A stretch of 64,000 nt of DNA from Sorex araneus (GCF_027595985.1 NC_073313.1:105047052-105111051), one strand, 5' to 3'. Positions 1 to 11,449 are shown, numbered from the stretch's first letter. Program-made: numbers and translations. The notes: generated by a model not told the origin, from the sequence alone.

Positions 1-49
1 CTTGATGTGAAAGATGGTCTAGTTTTTAAAATTGTATCTTTATTTTAGA

Positions 50-200
50 GAACTGAGTAGGCATAGAGTGGGGAAGGATTTTGCCTTCATGCAGCTGGCA
101 TAGGTTTTATCCCTAGCACCCCATATGGTTCCCCCATGCCCCACCAGGAGTGATCCCTGAGAACAGCTAAATGTGGACCTCAAAACAAAGCAAAGCGAAA
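50..200 (+). mobile_element. Degenerate tRNA-derived SINE
   Basis: Recognisable from 'ctagcaccccatatggttcc' and 'ccaccaggagtgatccctga', ending in an AAAACAAAGC tail. Confidence 0.75.
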
Positions 201-316
201 TTATTTCTTTATTTCATGTTCAGCAAACTCAGATTCATTCAGTAAATATTTATTGAGATTCTACCATATACCATACAATAGTGAATAAAACAAAAACCTT
301 TAACAAATTGGTGGGG

Positions 317-491
317 GTGGGGCCGGAGCGATAGCACAGCGGGTAGGGCGTTTGCCTTGCACGCGGCCAACCCGGGTTCGATCCCCGGCATCCCATATGG
401 TCCCCCAAGCACTGCCAGGAGTAATTCCTGAGTGCAAAGCCAGGAGTAACCCCTGAGCATCGCTGGGTGTGACCCAAAAAGCAAAAAAAAA
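317..491 (+). mobile_element. Young shrew-type SINE with 15-bp TSD
   Basis: Near-consensus copy: head 'ggccggagcgatagcacagc', tRNA-like B box 'gggttcgatcc', body 'ccatatggtcccccaagcac', A-rich tail. Flanked by the identical 'aacaaattggtgggg' at 302-316 and 492-506. The - strand open frames here are SINE-derived. Confidence 0.97.
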
Positions 492-834
492 AACAAATTG
501 GTGGGGAAATGCAGAATAAATATATTTTTAATCAGAAAATTTTTATTTTGCAGTTAAAAGTAAACTATGGTATAAAGTGGCATGTGAGATGAGATGACAT
601 TTGAGCAAAGACCTAAGGACATATTTGCTATAAATTTAAAATTTGTTATAAATGTTGCTTCATCAGACCTGCCTAAAACATTATGGGACTTCTAGAATCT
701 TACAAAATTGTCTATTAGAACAAGGAAATTATCATTGATACAATATCCTAGTGAGCAAACTTCAGACCTTTTTGCCTTTACCAGTTATAAGCAATCGACT
801 TTTTTCTCCTCCCTCACAGGGGATAAGATAAGGT

Positions 835-930
835 AAATTATCTTAATAATAAATTAAGATAATTAATTTATTATTATAAATTAATAAATTTAATAATAAA
901 TTTATTATAAATTTATTATTCACTTATTTA
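835..930. repeat. AT-rich low-complexity stretch with interleaved TTATTA/TAATAA words
   Basis: About 95 nt that are almost only A and T, with partly self-complementary TAAATTTATTATAAATTTA words. It may be a decayed microsatellite. The rest of 492-1032 shows no gene or recognised repeat. Confidence 0.8.
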
Positions 931-1032
931 TTCACTTAATAAATTTCATCACATCCATTGATTTGCGTAATCACTACCATCATTCAACAGTGTAACTTCA
1001 TCTCCCCTCAAAAAGCTTATTAGTATTATCTC

Positions 1033-1208
1033 TTTTGTGGGGAGTTGAGTTTTGGGTCCATAGCCTGCAGTGTTCATGGCTTAGTCCTGGCACTCTGCTC
1101 AGGAATGACCACTGATTCTGTTCAGGGGACCATATGCAGTGCTGGGGATAGAACTGGAGTCAGCCTTACGCAAGGCAAGTGCCTTACCCCTGCACTATCT
1201 CGCTGGTT
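1033..1208 (-). mobile_element. Old SINE, minus strand
   Basis: 'gctcaggaatgacc', 'ggggaccatatgcagtgctg' and 'gcaaggcaagtgccttaccc' follow the reversed SINE order, heavily mutated. Confidence 0.8.
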
Positions 1209-1557
1209 ATGTGTACTATCTATTTCTAGTTACATCTTCACTATCCCGATGATGACCAATGATGTTTCTATCATCACCATGATATCTAACTGGTAGAAAG
1301 TTGTAAAAATGGAGTCTCAAAGTGTGTGACACATTGGGCGTTGATGATGTCACTAGTCACACTAGTCTGAGATCCATTTAAATGGTTGTGTATATTCATC
1401 ATTAAAAATGTATTGCTTGTGTTCTACAGTTTGTTTCTCTGTATCCCCATTGAGAGACATTTCTATTTTTTTCTAATGAAGAACATATGAAGCTATTAAG
1501 AACATGCTATAAAGGTTTTCTTTCTTGGTGTGTAGACATGATTAATTCATTTTTTGT

Positions 1558-1785
1558 AGCAGGTAGGGCATTTGCCTTGCACGTGGCCAACCCAGGTTCG
1601 ATTCCTCCATCCCTCTTGGAGAGTCCGGCAAGCTACCGAAAGTATCCTGCCCACATGGCAGAGCCTGGCAAGCTACCCTTGGCGTATTCGATATGCCAAA
1701 TACAGTAACAAGTCTCACAAAGGAGATGTTACTGGTGCTCGTTTGAGCAAATCGATGAACAGTGGGATGACAATGCTACAGTGCT
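1558..1785 (+). mobile_element. Second-type SINE (long, repeat-tailed), 5'-truncated
   Basis: Shares the tRNA-like head ('gtagggcatttgccttgcac') but then diverges into 'ggcaagctaccgaaagtat', 'gatatgccaaatacagtaac' and 'gagcaaatcgatgaacagtg'. It ends in 'gctacagtgct' rather than poly(A). Confidence 0.9.
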
Positions 1786-1789
1786 TTGT

Positions 1790-1968
1790 TCGTTTTGGAG
1801 CTATATCAGCTATACTCAGGGATAACTCCTGGCTTTGAACTCAGGATTCAGGAGTTCCCTGAACCCTCCTTTGGAAGGGCTCGGGGAACCGTATGTGGTG
1901 CAGGGAATTAAACCCATGTCAGCTGTGTGCAAGGAAAATGCCTTACCGGCTCTACTATAGCTTAAACC
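1790..1968 (-). mobile_element. Old SINE, minus strand
   Basis: 'ctcagggataactcctggct', 'ggggaaccgtatgtggtgca' and 'gtgtgcaaggaaaatgcctt' in reversed SINE order. Directly follows the previous element. Confidence 0.78.
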
Positions 1969-2164
1969 CTAAATATTTCTAAGACAGATATATAGAGGTG
2001 AGATCTAGAGAATTTTAGATCTTCCAAAGGATTTGTAAGCAAGTGGTAGTCTTCCCCAAACAAGGAATAGAGTGGAAATATAGTTAAAAGAATTGGCTTC
2101 AGCTTGGTCCTTTCAGATTGTACTAGGAAAGCACTTGACTATACTAGTCCTCAACTTTTCTTCT

Positions 2165-2320
2165 TTTATTTTTGAGTTTTAATTTAATTTTATTTTTTTA
2201 TAAAGTTGTTCACCATAATACATTACATTTAATATTCCAACACCAATCTCACTGCCATGTACTTTCCCACCACCCTAAGAGGAAAGTGTGTGAAGATTGT
2301 TGGTATTTCATCTGGTAGTC
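2165..2320 (-). mobile_element. L1 3' UTR fragment, minus strand
   Basis: T-rich end followed by 'atattccaacaccaatctca' and 'ctttcccaccaccctaag', matching the 3' UTR motif (caccagtg...ccaccaccaatgtcccc) seen in the better copies at 22.9, 47.6, 55.9 and 63.5 kb. Confidence 0.65.
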
Positions 2321-2499
2321 CTCAACTTTTCATCTGCAAAATAGTGGGGTGAGAATTGATTATTTGGTTGGTCTTTTCAAGAGCCTGTAATTTTGTATTC
2401 TGAAGCAACAGGAAATTTCTGCCTCTTTTTATGGAGAACTTACGGGTTACACCTCTCCTACATTTTTCCTTTTTATGTTCTGAACAGCTTTCTTATGCA

Positions 2500-2895
2500 T
2501 AAAGACATTTGCACACCTATGTTTATTGTAGCACTATTTGTAGTAGACAAAATCTGAAAACAACCCAAGTTTCCAAGAACAAATTGCTGGATAAAGAAAT
2601 TGTAGTACATATACACAATGGAATACTACTCACTTATAAGGAAAGATGAAAGCATACAGTCTGCTGCTATGTGGACGGATCTTGAGAGTGTCCTGCTGAG
2701 TGACATTAGTCAGAAGGAGAGGAACAGAAGCAGAATGATCTCCCTCATAAGTGGTACAGAATAAAACAACTAATACCTAAGGACAACAGAAACAGAGAAC
2801 TGGTCTTTAATGGAATCATAGGACTGGGTTGGTGGGGGATACTGGGACAGTGGTGGAGGGAAGCTTTGCAGTACCTAAAATAAAATTTAAGGAAA
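2500..2895 (+). mobile_element. L1 ORF2 3' end and 3' UTR, plus strand
   Basis: Contains the conserved L1 ORF2 terminus: 'gtacatatacacaatggaat', 'actactcacttataaggaaa', 'cctgctgagtgacattagtc' and 'agaaggagaggaac', followed by a 3' UTR-like 'gatactgggacagtggtgga' and an A-rich end. Decayed and truncated. Confidence 0.88.
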
Positions 2896-3329
2896 GAGTA
2901 CAGGGATGACAAGTAATTCATAACAATGAGCTGATGTCTGTCCCTCATAATACCTTCCACAGCATGTACCCCTGAGCCCAATTCCCTAGGAGCCTTAAAC
3001 TTCTAGAGAATGTCTGTCTCCCTTCCCCACCCCAGCCATCCATACTACTCTCTAGCTCAAAAACCTCCATCCCTTTCCTACTTCTAGCTCTTAGCCCCGT
3101 ATTCCTTCCTCCTCTAAAACATAGTTTGTTTACTGTGCCTCATTATTTGTTCCTCCTTGGCTGTGTTTTCTCCAGGACAGGGAATAAAAATTCTGTTCAC
3201 AGTTTTGTATAACTCCTAGTCCTTAGTATGCCCATCCTCCCTCAAATAGAAGAAGCATAAAATCCTGTTTAAAACAGCACTCCTTCATTTAGGTGGAAAT
3301 TTGGCGGTGGAGGGATGTGTTGCGATCAT

Positions 3330-3512
3330 TATCCGTGGTTCTCAGGGCTTATTCACCTGGCTCTGAGCTTAGGAACACTCCCGTCAGATCTTGAGGGATT
3401 GTATATGGTGTCAGGTGGGGATCCAACTTTGCGTCAGCCATTGAGCCTGGATTGCCTACTTGCCTTGCTTGCAAGCACTATATCTGCTGTACTATCTCTC
3501 TTGTCCCTAATG
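3330..3512 (-). mobile_element. Old SINE, minus strand
   Basis: 'ttctcagggcttattcacctggctctgagc', 'gtatatggtgtcagg' and 'tgctgtactatctctcttgtccc' mark a heavily mutated reversed SINE. 2896-3329 upstream shows no recognised feature. Confidence 0.72.
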
Positions 3513-3764
3513 GGTTATTTTTAGTTTAAAAATCTTTTATTTAGAGAAGTTGAAATGATTGCAGGCTACGCTACTTAAAAAATGAGTTGATTTTAAAACC
3601 TATGTTAATAAAGTAATTAAAATCATTTAGTACAACCCAATTGTATTCATACTCTATTTACATCAATAAGTTTTCAACTCAGTCATATGGCAACCAATTA
3701 TCACAAATTGACTCTTTTGATCATATAGCAGCATAATTTCACAAATTGGCTTTTGTTGATTTTT

Positions 3765-3945
3765 TTTTCATTTTGGTTTTTGTGGCACAAAAAGCCCCAG
3801 CAATGCTCAGGGAATACTCCTGGCACCGTGCTCAGATATCAATCTTGGAGAGCTTAGAAGACCGTATGTGGTACTGGACTTTGAACCTGGGTTGCCTCAT
3901 ATAAGACAAGCACCCAGCCCACTGTACATGTCTCTAGTCCCTATT
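3765..3945 (-). mobile_element. Old SINE, minus strand
   Basis: 'aatgctcagggaatactcctgg', 'gaccgtatgtggtactgg' and 'ttgaacctgggttgcctc' in reversed order. Confidence 0.75.
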
Positions 3946-4227
3946 GATTTGTTTTATGATAACTTCACTTGCCATTCCTTTAAGATTTGTTGGAGAAAAT
4001 AATACAAAGTAAATTTGTTATGTGCCTGCTAATGGGAGAGGGAAACTGGTGATATTGGTGGAGAGAACGTCACACTGATGATGAGATTGGTGTTGGAAAA
4101 TTGTATTTTTGATACAGTTTGTAATGAATAACTTTGTAAAACATAATTTTATATAACAACGTTTTAAAACAGTTTCAAATTTTTTAATACAAGATAAGTT
4201 CTCAGCAAACAAAAAGAAATGAGTTGA

Positions 4228-4364
4228 TAGGCTAGAGAAATAGAATGGTGGGTAGGACAGTTGTTTTGCATGTGGCTGACCCTGGTTAAATTCCTGGCAC
4301 CTCAAAGGGTCCCCTTAGCACTTCCAGTGATCAAGGAGTAAACCTCAGCACTATTGGGTGTGGT
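4228..4364 (+). mobile_element. Old SINE, plus strand
   Basis: 'ggctagagaaatagaatggt', 'gcatgtggctgaccctgg' and 'ttgggtgtgg' in forward order. Confidence 0.75.
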
Positions 4365-4365
4365 A

Positions 4366-4570
4366 TCAGTGTATCACTATCATCCTGTTTTTCATCGATT
4401 TGCTCAAGCGGGCGCCAGTAACGTCTTCATTTGTCCCTGTTGCATGCTAGTGTAGCCCGATGGCTTCTGCTCGCTCCAGAAACACTGAAGAGCACGTTGT
4501 TGTTACTGTTTTTGGCATACCAATTAAGTCACGGGTAGCTTACCAGACTTTGCCGTGCAGGGAAAAAATA
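4366..4570 (-). mobile_element. Second-type SINE variant with an unusual ~60-nt internal segment
   Basis: Minus-strand copy: 'catcgatttgctcaagcggg', 'gttgttactgtttttggcat' and 'cacgggtagcttaccagact' are standard. Between 4430 and 4498 it carries a different segment ('gtgtagcccgatggcttctg', 'ctcgctccagaaacactgaa') that replaces the usual 'ctccattgtgagacttg'. Confidence 0.8.
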
Positions 4571-4746
4571 AAAATAAAGAGGTCCAGGCCGTGCGCTCCA
4601 AGAAAAATTTTGGGTGTCATACCAAAACATAAAAGGAATGAGTTAACAATCCCCTTTTTTGATGTTTACTAAGAGTAGAATTCCACTATAATCACACAGT
4701 TCTTTAAATCTGGAAAAACCTATATAACTGATATTTGTATATCTGG

Positions 4747-4832
4747 TTCTTTTTTTTTTGGCCCACACAGTTATGGTGCCAGGGAATCAAATCTGGAGTC
4801 AGCCTACTGAAAGCTCTCTCCAGACTGTACAA
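4747..4832 (-). mobile_element. Short SINE fragment, minus strand
   Basis: T-run, 'ggcccacacagttatggtgc', 'cagggaatcaaatctggagt' and 'ctctctccaga': a SINE with an internal deletion. Confidence 0.6.
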
Positions 4833-4995
4833 CTCCCCTCCCCTCTTTTCTCAGTGTACAAATCCTTACCATCCTTCAAATAGTTACTTCTGGAACAGGC
4901 TTTTCTCTTCTCCCCAAGTTTAGTTAGTTCAGGTCAAGGTGGCTGTAGGAAGAGAAGAGGTAAAATGTGTAAATGCTTTTTCACTGAAACAGTTC

Positions 4996-5166
4996 TTTTT
5001 TATTGTTTTTTTGTTCGGGGCCACATCTGATGGTGCTCAGGGCTTCTGACTTGTCACTCAGGGATCACTCTGGCAGCGCTGAGGGACCAGATGGGGTGCC
5101 AGGGATCAAACTGTGTCATCCACGTGCACGGCGAGCTTGCTACCTGCTATACTGTCTCTCGGCTTT
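4996..5166 (-). mobile_element. SINE, minus strand
   Basis: 'ggggccacatctgatggtgc', 'tcagggatcactctggcagc' and 'atactgtctctcgg' in reversed SINE order. Confidence 0.82.
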
Positions 5167-6347
5167 GGACCACTTTACTTGTATGTAAAGCTGAGAAATT
5201 CTCTTATAAATGTTTTGCTTTTCAAAACTAAAATGAACTAGTTTTCTATTTTCTTTTTTTTCTGATATGTGTGATATGGTGTGTAGGAGGGGGGTTAGAG
5301 AGAGAAGTGAAAGAAATTACCTTTTAAAGTATGATGTGAATTAAAGTTTAATTTCAGATGCTACTGTGGTGGGTACTACCCTTGCCTTACCTCTATGCTT
5401 ACCTCTTCCCCCCATCTCTCTTGAGACGTAATTGCCACCTGACAGTATGCGTTTGGGTTGCATAACATGGCGATTTGATACACGTGTATATTGCAAGGTG
5501 ATTAATACAATAAGACTAGTGAATATATCCATAACCTCACAAGTGACATTTTTTTACTTATTTGGGGGGATGGCAAGACAGTTAAGATTCACTCTCAGCA
5601 ACTTTCAAGGATACAATGCAGTATTATTCAGTGTAATCCAGAAATATTTTTTAAACCTGAACTTGTAGAAGTACAGCACTGTATTTCCTTGACTGCTTCA
5701 TTATAGAACAGAAGTAAAATCTCTGCAGTGCAGAAGAAAAAGCTGTCCATAACATCTGTTTGATACTCTCTCAGATGTCTCACCTTCTTGTCATCTCCTA
5801 CGCACAGACAGTGACCGCATGGAGCACCGAAAGGGGCTGTGTTGACAGAAGCCCACTCAACCTCTTTTCTCTGGTTTCTGAGGAGGTGGGCTAGCGGTGC
5901 CACCTCCGTCACGGCGAGTTGCAGTTTGCTGTACTCGCCAGCTGCTTGCAGCACTGTGCCTAAATTTTCTCTGCAGATGGGCTTGGCTAAGTGTTAATTC
6001 ACTGTGGTTAAGGTGACAGAATTGCAGTGTTAAGATACTGACTTTTGGACCAGGTACAATCAGAGACTGTGGCAGTGCTGCTTTCCACAATACAACCCCA
6101 GTTTCCATTTCAAGCTACTGGCCCTCCATTATCAAGCTGCTTTATCCAAACATGTTCTCTTATTTTTACTCGTGTTCATAACACTTTCACTTCCTGGAGG
6201 TAACTCCCCTAAAAACCCCATTTTGCTCATTCTCTAAGCTTCTTGAGACCCTCCTTTGTTTCCGGATTGTTACACCACCCTAACCCCATCTCCCACAGGG
6301 AAAATCGGTTTTCATTTCCTTATGATCTTTCAGATATTCATCTGTTC
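5167..6347. other. Intronic sequence with no recognised gene; locally GC-richer patch near 5790-5960
   Basis: No homology is recognised. A 108-codon open frame runs on the - strand from 5954 to 5628 through a patch with more CpG than its surroundings. It begins MLQAAGEYSKLQLAVTEVAP and looks protein-like in part, but I cannot assign it, and the 3' part (rich in Cys and Phe) looks random. It may be a decayed retrocopy; see findings. Confidence 0.4.
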
Positions 6348-6449
6348 TCTTCCTCCCTCCCTCCCTCCCTCCCTCCCTTCCTTCCTTCCTTCCTTCCTTC
6401 CTTCCTTCCTTCCTTCCTTCCTTCCTTCCTTCCTTCCTTCCTTCCTTTC

Positions 6450-6533
<84 letters not shown>

Positions 6534-6588
6534 TTTTCCTTCCTTCCTTCCTTCCTTCCTTCCTTCCTTCCTTCTTTCTTCCTTCTCC
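6348..6588. repeat. Tetranucleotide microsatellite (TCCC)n-(TTCC)n-(TTTC)n-(TTCC)n
   Basis: Four consecutive blocks: CTCC/CCCT units from 6348, TTCC units to about 6445, TTTC units to about 6534, then TTCC units again to about 6574. It produces spurious open frames on both strands (Ser/Phe/Leu-Pro on +, Lys/Arg/Glu/Gly on -). Confidence 0.98.
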
Positions 6589-7035
6589 TTTTAATATCAT
6601 GGGCTGAGTTGACACAAATCATTCTCTGAATGCCTTGAAAGCAGAAGCTGAGTCTTTATCATGATCCTTTCCCATTCAGTGACCAGTACTCTTTGCATGT
6701 GCTGAAGGCACTTCAGAAATGCTGGTGGAGAGAAGAACTTCCCCAAGTGAACTTTTCTGCTGACATTTAATTTTTTTTCCTAAACAAAGGGGAAGAAGTA
6801 TTTTAGAAGAGTTCATAGATTAAACTTGGACTGATTGTAGAGTAGAGCTCATAGAAGTGAAGAGGCCAGAAAAGCTGTCACCATATAGATAGTATGTGAC
6901 CTTGGATAGAGGACTTGTCAGTCACTTCACAGATATTCTTCCACAAGAACAGGACATTGGTTCCTTAAGACTCCCATAGACTGGTGAAGAAGGTATGAGG
7001 GGAAGTTTCTCATTAAAGGTGAAGCTGACACACTT

Positions 7036-7196
7036 TATAATTTTTTTGGTTTTGTGTCATACCTGTGGTGCTCAGAACTTACTCCTGGCTCTGTGCTGAG
7101 GGGGCTTGAGGGACTGTACGGGATGTTGGGACTCAAACCCAGTTTGGCCTTGTTCAAAGCAAGCATCCTACCTGCTGTACTTATGATCTGGCCCCA
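7036..7196 (-). mobile_element. Old SINE, minus strand
   Basis: 'cctgtggtgctcagaactta', 'ctcctggctctgtgctga' and 'ctgctgtacttatgatctgg' in reversed order. The preceding 6589-7035 has no recognised feature. Confidence 0.78.
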
Positions 7197-7497
7197 GCTG
7201 ATACACCTTAAGTCCTGGATTAAAACTTATAGAATGTGCATGGAAGAACTTTAGAACTTTTTAACCATCACTTAAGTCTTCACAAACTTGAAAATTTGTG
7301 ATGGGTTTCAGGTAAAGTCCTTCAGACAGAGCTTGCATATTTGTGCAGGCAAAGGAAAAAGAACTCGGGAAGTGGGTTTGATTGGGTTTGACTTTTGGTC
7401 TTGTAGGTACGAGTAGATGGAAATTACAAAGAAATGAGCATGTTCCAATCTTGCTGCATTTGGAGAAAGAGTCAAGCAGACCAGAGGATTCAGAGAT

Positions 7498-7596
7498 GTA
7501 AACGGGCCCTGAGGGAGCCATATGAGGGGCTAGGGATCAAACTGGGGTTGGTTGCATGTAAGACTTTACCTCCTGTACAGTCTCTCCAACCACAGA
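7498..7596 (-). mobile_element. SINE fragment, minus strand
   Basis: 'gagccatatgaggggctagg' and 'ctgtacagtctctccaacca' are the 5' half of a reversed SINE. The adjoining 7197-7497 holds nothing recognised. Confidence 0.65.
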
Positions 7597-7601
7597 TTTA
7601 T

Positions 7602-7765
7602 GCTACAATTTTTATTTGTATTTGGGCCATACCAGGTGATGTTCAGGGCTTATTCCTGGCTCTGCTCTTAGGAATCACTCCTGCTGGAGCTTAGGGGGAT
7701 CATATGTGGTGTTGGTCACAGGCAAGGCAAGTACCCCACCTGCTGTGCTACTTCCAGCCCCCGAA
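7602..7765 (-). mobile_element. SINE, minus strand
   Basis: 'tttgggccataccaggtgat', 'tcaggaatc'-like and 'gctgtgctacttccagcccc' in reversed order. The following 7766-8523 is intronic without recognised features. Confidence 0.8.
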
Positions 7766-8523
7766 TCTTGCTCCTAAATACCAGAAACTGCCTTCCAAAA
7801 GTTTTCTAGGAGTGGCGATATTTATTCAAGTTGGTTGCCAAGACTACCCTAATGATATTTTCAGAAAGGATCGATTTTTTTTCACAGACATAAAATCAGC
7901 CCAAGCAAAGGGCAAACCCACAAACCCAAGCAAAAGGCAAAGGTCAAATATAAATCTAGAGTCTTCCACATGCCAGCAAACCAACCACCACCAAACCAAA
8001 TTAAGCCCAGTTAATTTCGGCGAAGGGTTAATAAAAGCAAGTGAAATACAGCACTGTATTATTAAAGAAGGAAAAATACCTAGAGTTTTCAAGAGCCATA
8101 TAGGCAGTTTGAATTCTTTTATTCATATCATGTAGACAGATTTTCCCCGGAGTGTTTCCTGTTCAGAAAACACTGAAGGACCCTCCTCTTTTGGGCTGCT
8201 TTTTGACATGGAAAGATTTTAATGTCACTGCTTTACCTTTAAGCTTGGAATTTTGCCTCTTCAGCCAACTTTCCGCTCTACTAGTTATGCCTAGCCATTT
8301 TATCTCCCTTCTGTACGCCGAACCTCACTCTTGCTTCCTCCTGCCAATCTATGGTCTCTCTACAAAATGCATTTTCTGTATTTCCTAATGTTACCTGTTC
8401 TTGTTTTGATTTTTTGCATCATCAAATCAATTGGTAAGTGTGTTTGTTGTCTACAAAGGCATTGTGTCTACTAGCTAGGAGAAACAATGTACTAGCATAA
8501 AGCCTTTTTTCAAGCTTTCTTGC

Positions 8524-8708
8524 AGCCTGAGAGATAGTACAGAGTAGGGCAGTCACCTTGCATGTGACTAAACTAGGTTTATTGCCAGCACCTCATTCGG
8601 TCCCCTGAGTACTGCTCGGAATGATCTGAGCACAGAACCAGGAAGTAAGGCTTGAGAATTTCCAAGTGTGGCACCAAAAACAAACAAACAAACAAACAAA
8701 CAAAAACA
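8524..8708 (+). mobile_element. SINE with (CAAA)n tail, plus strand
   Basis: 'gcctgagagatagtacagag', 'tcggtcccctgagtactgct' and an (ACAAA)n tail at 8680-8706. 8709-9104 downstream has no recognised feature. Confidence 0.85.
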
Positions 8709-9527
8709 GAAAAAGGAGCTTTCTTTCTAATTGCAGAGAATTCAGCCAAGGAAATCTTTTATTTTCTTATTTGATCTTTTCCTCTTCCTGTTACATCCTT
8801 AGCTAGATCTTCTTCATCTCCTAACTCATCCCCAAGGTTACTATTAACCCTCAACTCAGTCCAGTTAAACTTACAGAGATAGTCATTCTCACATCACCTT
8901 ACCTACATCCCCCAAAATATTTCTCAAAGATAAACATAGTGCCTACTCTAGTACTCTACATACTACTCTACCTGGAATCATCTTTCAATTTCAATTTATG
9001 TGTATGTCTTTCACATCCATATTGAAAATGTATTTAGAACAGATATGGATGATTGAGATGGTGGGTATTTTTTTTTCAGTTTTTAAAGTACATACTTAGC
9101 ATTCAGTGTGCAGAGGGTCTGGCAGGTTTGGTGCAAGTAAAACGGCTAAAGTAAAGCAAGTGAGGAATGTTTATAGAGTGTGCCACGAGGGGGCGTGCTT
9201 GGTGGGGATTAGAGGCATTAGCCTTAGAGTGGGGATGGATGTTGCAATGTATATGGTATTGTAAAACTTTGCAGAATGGTTGTAAGGATTTTTTTAACAC
9301 ATTTGTAATGGTTTTGCACAGACAATTTTCCCACTGTTGCCTAGGTCTCCAAAAGTAGCAAGATGTTCTGAGCATATGTGGTCCCATCTGTAGGGATTTG
9401 TCTGAGGTCAACCAGTCAGCACAATTGTCTGAAAATACTGTAGCCCACAGTGTTCTCCCTTCTTACAGAGAGCAGTGTAAAACGTTAAAATGAAGAAAAT
9501 GGTCTGTTTCTTGAAACTTGATGCTGT

Positions 9528-9672
9528 GGGTTTTTTTTTTTTCGGGGAGGAGGGGAGTGGTCACACTCAGTCTGGTTCCATGTTCAGTGGACCATCTGTA
9601 GTGCTGAGGATTGAATCCAGGTCAGCTGCATGCAAGGCAAGCACCCTGCCTACTGTACTTTAGCTCTGGCAC
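9528..9672 (-). mobile_element. Older tRNA-derived SINE, minus strand
   Basis: T-rich tail, then 'ggtcacactcagtctggttc' and 'gcatgcaaggcaagcaccctgcctactgtac'-like body. It is flanked by tgatgctg/tgacgctg, a possible decayed target-site duplication within unit 1 of the tandem array. Confidence 0.8.
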
Positions 9673-10474
9673 CACTGACGCTGATTTTTTTTTAAAATTT
9701 TATTTATTTTTAATTAGAGAATCACTGTGAGGGTACAGTTACAGATTTATACACTTTTGTGCTTATACTTCCCTCATACAAAGTTCGGGAACCCATCCCT
9801 TCACCAGTGCCCATTCTCCACCACCCGTAAACCCAGCATCCCTCCCACCCTCCCCAATCCCATCTCCCCCCCACCCCACCCTGCCACTGTGGCAAGGCAT
9901 TCCCTTCTGTTCTCTCTCTCTAATTAGCTGTTGTGGTTTGCAATAAAGGTGTTCAGTGGCCGCTGTGCTCAGTCTCTAGCCCTCATTCAGCCCGTAACTC
10001 CCTTCCCCCACATGGCCTTCGACTACAATGTAGTTGGTGATCCCTTCTCTGAGTTGACCTTTCCCCGGAACGTGAGGCCAGCCTCGAAGCCATGGAGTCA
10101 ACCTCCTGGTACTTATTTCTACAGTTCTTGGGTGATAGTCTCCCACTCTGTTATTCTATATACCATAGATGAGTGCAATCTTTCTATGTCTGACTCTCTC
10201 TTTCTGACTCATTTCACTCAGCATGAAACTTTTCATGCCCATCCACTTAACTACAAAATTCTTGACCTCCTTTTTTCTAACAGCTGCATAGTATTCCATT
10301 GTATAGATGTACCAAAGTTTCCTCAACCAGTCATCCGTTCTGGGGCATTCGGGTTTTTTCCAGATTCTGGCTATTGTAAACAGTGCTGCGATGAACATAC
10401 ATGTGCAGATGTTGTTTCGATTGTACTTTTTTGCCTCTCTGGGATATATTCCCAGCAACCACTGACGCTGATTT
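9671..10474 (-). mobile_element. 5'-truncated L1 with perfect 17-bp target-site duplication
   Basis: Flanked by the identical 17-mer 'accactgacgctgattt' at 9671-9687 and 10458-10474. The element is on the - strand: the T-rich left end is its poly(A) tail. Then comes the shrew L1 3' UTR ('cccttcaccagtgcccattc'), then about 100 intact codons of the ORF2 C-terminus between 10458 and 10156 on the minus strand (motif KLWYIYTMEYYAAVRKKE). It was truncated on insertion. It landed at the end of an older SINE (9528-9672) inside unit 1 of the tandem array. Confidence 0.92.
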
Positions 10475-11449
10475 AAGGATGCAGAGTTCCTGTGCAGTTC
10501 TTTGTGTCAAAGAGGAAGGTACTTGTAGGTACTTGGGCTTGTAGGTCCAAATTGTTGGTTGAACCTCAAGCTGTAAATTGAGGGCCTGGAAACAAGAGTA
10601 AACAAACTTGGTTATTGGGTGAAGAGGACAAGGAACAAACGTCAGAAATATTGGTAAAGTTGTAGATGCTGGACCTATGAATAAAAGAAGGGTTTGTACA
10701 TTGAAATAATTGCAAATATTCTATAGAAAGGGCCAGCTTGGGACACCTAGATGATTAAATGTAAAAAGTCATAGTCTATGCCAAGAGTGCAAAGGGATGT
10801 TGCCTATAGGCTGCATTGTAAGAATATTGGAATGATTCTTCAGCCCAGTCCTGGATGTGCATTTCTGTGGCATACAGTGTTCCCATGTAGTAAGGTGTCC
10901 TGCAAAAGGATGTGCATATGGTCAGTCATCAGTATAATGGTGGAAAAGGTCTGATTTAGGGACCCTCTTTGCAACCCACAGCATTTCCCACTCTGAGAGA
11001 CAACAGTGCAAATCTTAAAATGAAGATGATGGTCTGTGTATGCCAACCTGATGTAAGGATGCAGAGAGCCTCTCTCTATGCCATTGTTATGTTGTAGAAG
11101 GAAGAAGCCAGGCCAAAATTCCTGGCTTGAAGATTCAAACTGATGGTTGTTTGAACCGCAATCTATGTAGGTTGAGGACCTGGAGGTAAGGGGAAACAAT
11201 ATTTGCTTAAGAAAACAAGAAGGCTCAAATACCACTCACTTACCCACCCCCATAAAAAAAGACAAGTGTCAACCCCCATAAAAAAAGACAAATGACAAAA
11301 AACAAATGTCAAGCTTGCTGGTCTGTATGATTGTGGATGCTAGTCCTAGAGATACAGAAAGAGTATGTGCATGGAGAATAATTACAAGCATCCTATTGAA
11401 AGGGTTGACTTGGGCGTCCCTGGATGATGAAATAGAATAAGTCCTGGGT

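Noticed and set aside
317..400. tRNA gene
   Set aside because: The head has A- and B-box-like sequences but cannot fold as a full tRNA and is part of a dispersed SINE.
250..496. Recurring short 'proteins' with LFGSHPAMHRGYSWLCTQEL or GHTQRCTGVTPGSALRNYSW motifs (also at 25.4, 31.2, 31.8, 45.3, 56.0, 57.9, 58.8 and 62.4 kb)
   Set aside because: All are translations of the SINE body in different frames, not genes.
6243..6629. Overlapping open frames of 94-128 codons on both strands
   Set aside because: Translations of the (TTCC)n/(TTTC)n repeat in different frames.
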